Of a stretch of DNA of 34,741 nt, positions 31,146 to 34,741 are shown one piece after another. Source of the stretch: Streptomyces phyllanthi (lineage in GTDB: Bacteria; Actinomycetota; Actinomycetes; Streptomycetales; Streptomycetaceae); contig NZ_VJZE01000044.1 in NCBI RefSeq assembly GCF_009377205.1, forward strand, positions 1-34,741, written 5' to 3'. Under the pieces are notes generated by a model. The model was not told the DNA's origin. It was given only the letters and a program-made list of their open reading frames with translations, and did no database searches. Numbering within the stretch: position 1 is the stretch's first letter; each line of letters begins with the position of its first letter. Position numbers and translations under genes: made by a program.

Positions 31146-31159
31146 GGCCCGAAGGGCCC
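31146..31159. promoter_or_regulatory. weak DosR/OsdR-like box
   Basis: GGCCCG-AA-GGGCCC, one mismatch to the GGGNCN-NN-NGNCCC layout, 237 bp upstream of the reductase at 31397. Distance and mismatch make it uncertain. Apart from the PNPOx remnant, this box and the hairpin at 31229, the 522-bp space 30875-31396 holds nothing I recognise. Confidence 0.3.
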
Positions 31160-31228
31160 TACGCGCAGGTCCGGGCCCCGGCGAACACAAGGGCGCGGTC
31201 AGGACACATACGCATCGGCTGTCACACC

Positions 31229-31262
31229 CACCCGGGCGGCACGGCCGAAGGCCGCCCGGGTG
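31229..31262. terminator. 12-bp inverted repeat
   Basis: CACCCGGGCGGC and GCCGCCCGGGTG around a 10-base loop, followed by AAACCCC. A strong hairpin between the PNPOx remnant and the reductase gene; it is either a terminator of the upstream unit or a leader structure. Confidence 0.5.
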
Positions 31263-31396
31263 AAACCCCGCTCGTCCCCCGGCCGACGAGCGGGCAGCGG
31301 CATCGCGGCCTGCTTGCCTGGGCCTCATGGCCGATCCGGCACACCACTGTGTGCCTTCGCCCCTCGGCCGGCCCAGCCGGAAAGGAACCCGTCTCC

Positions 31397-32086
31397 ATGC
31401 GCTACGCCGTCCTCGGCACCGGCATCGTCGGCCGGACCATCGCCACCAGGTTGTCCTCCCTGGGCCACGAGGTCGTCATCGGCACCCGCGACCCCGCAGC
31501 GACCCTCGCCCGTACCGAGCCGGACGCCATGGGCACCCCACCCTTCGCCACCTGGCACATGGCTCACGCAGCCGTGGAACCGCGGTCCTTCACCGAGGCC
31601 GCCGCCTTCGGCGAGAGGGTCGTCAACACCACCGCCGGCGCCGCCACGCTCGACGCCCTGAAAGCCGCGGGCAGCGTGCACCTGGCGGGAAAGGTGCTCA
31701 TCGACATCGCCAACCCGCTCGACCCCTCCCGGGGTATGCCGCCCGTGCTGGACCCGGTCAACACCGACAGCCTCGCCGAACAGATCCAGCGCGCCTTCCC
31801 CGACGCCCACGTCGTGAAGACCCTCAACACCATGAACTGCCGCATCATGGTCGAGCCCAGCCGCGTCGCCGGAGCACACAACGTCTTCGTCTCCGGCGAG
31901 AACAAGGGCGCCAAGCAGCAGGTCACCGAGATGCTGGTGTCCTTCGGCTGGCCCGAGAGCAGCGTCATCGACCTCGGCGGCATCGAGTCCGCCCGGGGCG
32001 CCGAGATGCTGCTGCCGATCTGGCTGCGCCTGTACGGCGCCCTCGGTCACACCGACTTCAACTTCCACATCCAGGGCGCCCACTAA
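31397..32086 (+). CDS. NADP-binding reductase of the F420-oxidoreductase family
   Basis: 229 residues with an N-terminal Rossmann fold: RYAVLGTGIVGRTIATRLSS (GxGxxG at residues 7-12) and VVIGTRDP, where the Arg after the second strand favours NADPH. Later VVNTTAGAATLDAL, KVLIDIANPLDPS, VVKTLNTMNCRIM and a C-terminal DLGGIESARGAEMLLPIWLR segment match the F420-dependent NADP reductase-like group (PF03807). Such proteins pass hydride between NADPH and F420 or act on other substrates; F420 use is not proven. ATG 31397 follows GGAAAGGAA. Confidence 0.9.
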   Translation: MRYAVLGTGIVGRTIATRLSSLGHEVVIGTRDPAATLARTEPDAMGTPPFATWHMAHAAVEPRSFTEAAAFGERVVNTTAGAATLDALKAAGSVHLAGKVLIDIANPLDPSRGMPPVLDPVNTDSLAEQIQRAFPDAHVVKTLNTMNCRIMVEPSRVAGAHNVFVSGENKGAKQQVTEMLVSFGWPESSVIDLGGIESARGAEMLLPIWLRLYGALGHTDFNFHIQGAH

Positions 32087-32096
32087 CAAACCCCCT

Positions 32097-32110
32097 CCGG
32101 CCGCGGCCGG
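32097..32110. terminator. GC-rich palindrome after the reductase stop
   Basis: CCGGCCGCGGCCGG, a perfect 14-base palindrome 10 bp after the TAA. Only a weak terminator candidate because it has no loop of its own. Confidence 0.3.
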
Positions 32111-32187
32111 CAGCGCGGGCACCACTCGGTCGGTGCAGCCCCGTCCGCTGTCGTACTGGCACAAGGGCCGCTTGCGCCCTGTGTTCG

Positions 32188-32201
32188 GGGCCGTTCGGCT
32201 C
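32188..32201. promoter_or_regulatory. DosR/OsdR-like box, one mismatch
   Basis: GGGCCG-TT-CGGCTC, 77 bp upstream of the small TM protein at 32279, which precedes the truncated USP. Confidence 0.52.
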
Positions 32202-32278
32202 ATGCGCCGCAATGCATAGGGGAGTTGGCTGAGAGGAGGGACACAACGGCGCTGGCCCGAGGGGGGAGCGAGGACACC

Positions 32279-32479
32279 ATGGGTACGAGTCTGACACCGG
32301 AGTTCTGGGAGCGGTTCGCGGTTCTGCTGGTCGTGGCGGTGGGCGTGACGTGCGTCCTCACCGCATCGCTCGACGCGCTCGCCGTTCGGATCCTGCGTCG
32401 TCGCGTGCGCAGACCGCCGAAGCAGGCCGGGGAGCTGCCGACGGCTGCCGCGGAGCACCGCACTTCCGCCCGCTGCTGA
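32279..32479 (+). CDS. small single-TM protein
   Basis: 66 residues: MGTSLTPEFWERF, one hydrophobic helix (AVLLVVAVGVTCVLTASL, about 14-31), DALAVRI, a basic RRRVRRPPK patch and a polar tail. Paralogue of the protein at 9052-9270. ATG 32279 follows a GAGGA site. It is preceded by a box and followed after 90 bp by a truncated USP gene, repeating the small-TM-then-USP arrangement of 9270-7994. Function unknown. Confidence 0.72.
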   Translation: MGTSLTPEFWERFAVLLVVAVGVTCVLTASLDALAVRILRRRVRRPPKQAGELPTAAAEHRTSARC

Positions 32480-32569
32480 AAGGACGCGAGCCACGTCGGC
32501 GAACCCTCCGGCGCGCACTGGCACGGTCCGAAAGTCCCTCCGCCCTGGCGGGAACGCTGTGAAGGCGTC

Positions 32570-33319
32570 ATGCCGCCGCGTAGCCAGAAGCACCCGTCCG
32601 AGCAGCTCATGGCCGAGGACGCGGAGGACATCGTCGGCTTCGCGGCCGAGCGCGCTCGTCAGCGCAACCCGGGTGTGAAGGTCTCCATCGAGGTGGTGCC
32701 CGAGGAAGCGACGCACGCCCTCCTGCGTGCAGGCAACAACGCCTCGGCCCTGGTGACAGGATCGCGTGGCCGCGGCGAGCTGACGGGGCTGCTCCTCGGA
32801 TCGGTCGGCCTGGCCGTCGCAGCCCGCGCTCCCTGTCCGGTGATCGTGGTCCGTGGGGACAAGGCCGGCGTGGCCGGTACCCACGAACGGATCATGCTCG
32901 GCGCGGGAGAGCCCGACACGAGCGGCGAGGCGGTCCGGTTCGCGTTCCGCGAGGCCGAGGTGCGCAAGTGCACGCTCTACGTCGTACGGGCCTGGCGCCG
33001 CCCCGCGCACGAGACGACCCACCATCCCCCGCCGGCCGGGGAGCCCGCGCGCTACTACAGGGAGCGGGCGTCCACTCGGCTGGACGCCCTCATCCACGAT
33101 GCGGTGGCGGATCACCCAGGTGTCTGGGTACACCGTGCCACCGTCGAAGGACCGGCCCGCAAGGTGTTGCTGCACCGCTCGGCCGCCGCGGACCTCCTGA
33201 TCATCGGAGCCCGGCGCAGGCACGGCCACTTCGGCCTCCAGCTGGGCCGGGTGGGGCACAGGCTCCTGCATCACGCCGCCTGCCCCGTGGCGATCGTTCC
33301 GCAGCGGTCCGGACAGTGA
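32570..33319 (+). CDS. universal stress protein lacking the first ~50 residues
   Basis: 249 residues. Compared with the USP at 18804 it lacks the first strand and VGVDGS loop. It begins in the EELMAEH-like helix (SEQLMAEDAEDIVGFAAERA), then keeps VEVVPEEATHALL, an intact ATP loop GSRGRGELTGLLLGS, and all of domain 2 up to RRHGHFGLQLGRVGHRLLHH and CPVAIVPQRSGQ. Codon use stays good and there is no internal stop, so the loss is recent or the protein is still made. ATG 32570 has only a poor GAAGG site. It may be a 5'-deleted pseudogene. Confidence 0.75.
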   Translation: MPPRSQKHPSEQLMAEDAEDIVGFAAERARQRNPGVKVSIEVVPEEATHALLRAGNNASALVTGSRGRGELTGLLLGSVGLAVAARAPCPVIVVRGDKAGVAGTHERIMLGAGEPDTSGEAVRFAFREAEVRKCTLYVVRAWRRPAHETTHHPPPAGEPARYYRERASTRLDALIHDAVADHPGVWVHRATVEGPARKVLLHRSAAADLLIIGARRRHGHFGLQLGRVGHRLLHHAACPVAIVPQRSGQ

Positions 33320-33320
33320 A

Positions 33321-33338
33321 CCGCAACCCTCTTTGCGG
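33321..33338. terminator. small hairpin after the truncated USP
   Basis: CCGCAA-CCCTCT-TTGCGG begins two bases after the TGA. A 6-bp stem with a 6-base loop and no U tract; weak terminator candidate. Confidence 0.35.
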
Positions 33339-33366
33339 GACGTCCACGTTCACCATCCGGTACCAG

Positions 33367-33380
33367 GGGCCGGATGGCCC
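33367..33380. promoter_or_regulatory. DosR/OsdR-like box
   Basis: GGGCCG-GA-TGGCCC (extended by one more G...C pair outside), 96 bp upstream of the USP at 33476. Fits the GGGNCN-NN-NGNCCC layout fully. Confidence 0.6.
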
Positions 33381-33475
33381 CGGGCGAGGACCTGGTAGCC
33401 CCTCGCGCCGTGGGCGCTGTCGCGTGACGCTGGCCATGGGGAGCAGACCGAAACCGTGACTGCTGGAGGTGTGTC

Positions 33476-34417
33476 GTGCTTCCACCTGTGATCGCCGGAG
33501 TCGATGGATCCGCCGAGAGCCTGGCCGCAGCCGAGTGGGCCGCACGCGAGGCCGAGCGGCGCGACCGACCGCTACGACTGGTGCACGCCTGGAACTGGCG
33601 CCCCCGCCAGGCGGACGGCGTGCCCTCCCCCAAGCCCTCGGCTTCGCTCGAGCAGGGAGGTGCCCCCACCGCCGCGCAGCGATACCTGGGCGGGCGCGTT
33701 CTGCGCCAGGCGGAGGAACGCGTCCGCGGTGCCGTTCCCGCCGTGCGCCTGTACGACGCGCAGGTCGAGGGCCCGGCGACCGCGGCCCTGCTGAAGGAGG
33801 CCGAGCAGGGCGATCTGCTGGTACTGGGTTCTCGTGGGCTGAGCGGCTTCACCGGGTTGCTGGTGGGCTCGGCCGCCTTGGGCGTGGTGGCGAAGGCCAC
33901 CCGTCCCGTCGTTCTGGTACGGGCAGGGGAGGAGGCCGAGGACGAGCACTTCCCGGAGAACGACGGCAGCGCCTCCACCACGACCGGCTACCGGGACGTT
34001 GTGGTCGGTCTCGACCTCGGCGATCCCTGCGACGAGGTGATCGAGTTCGCCTTCGAGGCCGCCCGGCTGCGTCGCGCCCGGCTGCGGGTCGTCTGCGCCT
34101 GGCAGGCGCCCTCCGCCCTCGGTCTCGGCCCCGGAGACATCGCTCTGATGGACGATCCCCAGCAGCTGGAGGAGTGGGAAGGCTTCCTGTCCGCCGTGCT
34201 CAAGGTGTGGCGCGACAAGTACCCGGACGTCGAGGTCGTGGAAGCCGTGTCGGAGGGCAAGGCCACGACGGCGCTGATCAGGGCCGCTTCCGCAGCGAGC
34301 CTGCTCGTCGTCGGGCATCAGCTGGCCGAACGGCCGGTGGGCCCGCGTACCGGTCCCGTCACCCATGCCGTGATCCACCACGTCGGCTGCCCCGTGGCCG
34401 TCGTACCCCACGACTGA
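33476..34417 (+). CDS. universal stress protein, two USP domains
   Basis: 313 residues, the longest USP here. Domain 1: PPVIAGVDGSAESLAAAEWA, loop GSRGLSGFTGLLVGS intact. Domain 2: DVVVGLDLGDPCDEVIEFAF, W-R-DKYPDVEV, and the tail HHVGCPVAVVPHD (PHD subfamily). Between strand 2 and the next helix of domain 1 it carries an extra PSPKPSASLEQGGAPT stretch, encoded by the palindromic element at 33623-33669. This stretch is absent from its siblings and explains the extra length. GTG 33476 is six bases after GGAGG. Box at 33367. Confidence 0.93.
   Translation: MLPPVIAGVDGSAESLAAAEWAAREAERRDRPLRLVHAWNWRPRQADGVPSPKPSASLEQGGAPTAAQRYLGGRVLRQAEERVRGAVPAVRLYDAQVEGPATAALLKEAEQGDLLVLGSRGLSGFTGLLVGSAALGVVAKATRPVVLVRAGEEAEDEHFPENDGSASTTTGYRDVVVGLDLGDPCDEVIEFAFEAARLRRARLRVVCAWQAPSALGLGPGDIALMDDPQQLEEWEGFLSAVLKVWRDKYPDVEVVEAVSEGKATTALIRAASAASLLVVGHQLAERPVGPRTGPVTHAVIHHVGCPVAVVPHD
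33623..33669. repeat. palindromic interspersed element inside a USP gene
   Basis: Core TTCGCTCGAGCAGGGAG flanked by CCCCC runs. It matches the core at 12279-12294 with one difference. It keeps the reading frame and inserts a Ser/Pro/Gly-rich loop in USP domain 1. Confidence 0.65.
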
Positions 34418-34580
34418 GGACGACACAGGCTCTCAGGCCAGCCGCCGCGGCCGCGCCTCGGTCCGGGGCACCCCCACCACCCCGGCGAGGGTGGCACGTG
34501 GGCGTGGCGTGGGCGTGGACGGTTCGGCGTCGGTCCTGCCGCGCCTCCGCGCGGTCGCCGCATCACGCGCACTGTCCTGG

Positions 34581-34652
34581 TGCGGTGGTGCGGTGGTGCG
34601 GTGGTGCGGTGGTGCGGTGGTGCGGTGGTGCGGTGGCACGGTGGCGCAGTGG
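34581..34652. repeat. 8-bp tandem repeat, seven perfect copies plus degenerate ones
   Basis: TGCGGTGG seven times (34581-34636) followed by diverging copies (CACGGTGG, CGCAGTGG). It lies in the 324-bp stretch after the last USP. No convincing gene is visible there; a GC-rich minus-strand frame translates the repeat as PPHHRTTA-type low complexity and is not believed. Confidence 0.9.
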
Positions 34653-34741
34653 TACGGGGAGCGGGAGAGCGTCACCGATGGCGCCGATCGCGGGGCCGGG
34701 CACCGGGCCTCGCGACAGCGGCGGGCAGCGGGGCCGGGGGA

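Noticed and set aside
31325..33274. Long minus-strand open frame opposite the reductase and truncated USP
   Set aside because: Overlaps three better-supported plus-strand genes and has no domain features.
34672..34740. Possible end of a minus-strand gene entering from the right edge
   Set aside because: Only about 22 codons with fairly good third-position bias; not enough to support a gene.

Overview
The window reads as a high-GC actinobacterial chromosome, most likely Streptomyces or a close relative. The genes use almost only G or C at third codon positions, several start with GTG, most have strong GGAGG-type ribosome binding sites, and the proteins are typical Streptomyces accessory families. 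No rRNA, tRNA, CRISPR array, transposase, integrase or phage gene was seen.

The gene content closely resembles the hypoxia/dormancy (DosR/DevR) regulon of Mycobacterium tuberculosis and the related OsdR regulon described in Streptomyces coelicolor. There are nine universal stress protein (USP) genes plus one remnant. There are three Acg/Rv3131-type nitroreductases, a CBS-BON protein, FMN-binding split-barrel (PNPOx-like) proteins, a DUF1876 (Rv1738-like) protein, two Rv1733c-like membrane proteins (one broken) and a nicotinate phosphoribosyltransferase (PncB2-like). Around these sit energy-metabolism genes: pyruvate phosphate dikinase, bifunctional AdhE, a GH65 disaccharide phosphorylase, a zinc alcohol dehydrogenase, a flavodoxin, a reductase of the F420/NADP type and a two-TM ion channel.

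Layout. 1-4.0 kb: USP then ppdK (+). 4.3-7.8 kb: adhE and a PNPOx-like gene (+). 7.99-13.4 kb: a minus-strand block with USP, a small TM protein, USP, flavodoxin, single-domain USP and a three-gene membrane-protein unit with an ATGA overlap. 13.7-15.1 kb: a USP remnant, nitroreductase (+) and a cydA remnant (-). 15.3-19.7 kb: ion channel, GH65 and USP, all minus. 20.1-20.8 kb: CBS-BON (+). 20.9-22.8 kb: a minus operon of a DUF1918-XRE-PNPOx fusion and a nitroreductase. 23.0-25.3 kb: a minus operon of Rv1733c-like protein, NAPRTase and DUF1876. 25.6-27.5 kb: two divergent USPs. 27.5-28.2 kb: gene debris. 28.4-34.4 kb: ADH, nitroreductase, reductase, small TM protein, a truncated USP and a USP, mostly plus.

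The main observation is a recurring 14-bp palindrome, GGGCCG-NN-CGGCCC and close variants such as GGGACC-AG-CGGCCC. It has the same architecture as the DosR box core GGGACT-WW-AGTCCC. About 17 good and 3 weak copies lie in the noncoding DNA, mostly 20-240 bp before start codons. No response regulator or sensor kinase is encoded here, so the window looks like a target island controlled from elsewhere.

A second theme is gene debris. Short N-terminal, C-terminal or frameshifted pieces of the same families (CBS, USP, PNPOx, Rv1733c-like), and of unrelated ones (cydA, a FAD hydroxylase), lie between intact genes. Four loci carry 8-bp or 12-bp tandem repeats. Inferred combined role: energy and redox survival under low oxygen, with ethanol fermentation, PEP/pyruvate interconversion, sugar phosphorolysis, NAD salvage, flavin proteins and ATP-sensing USPs.
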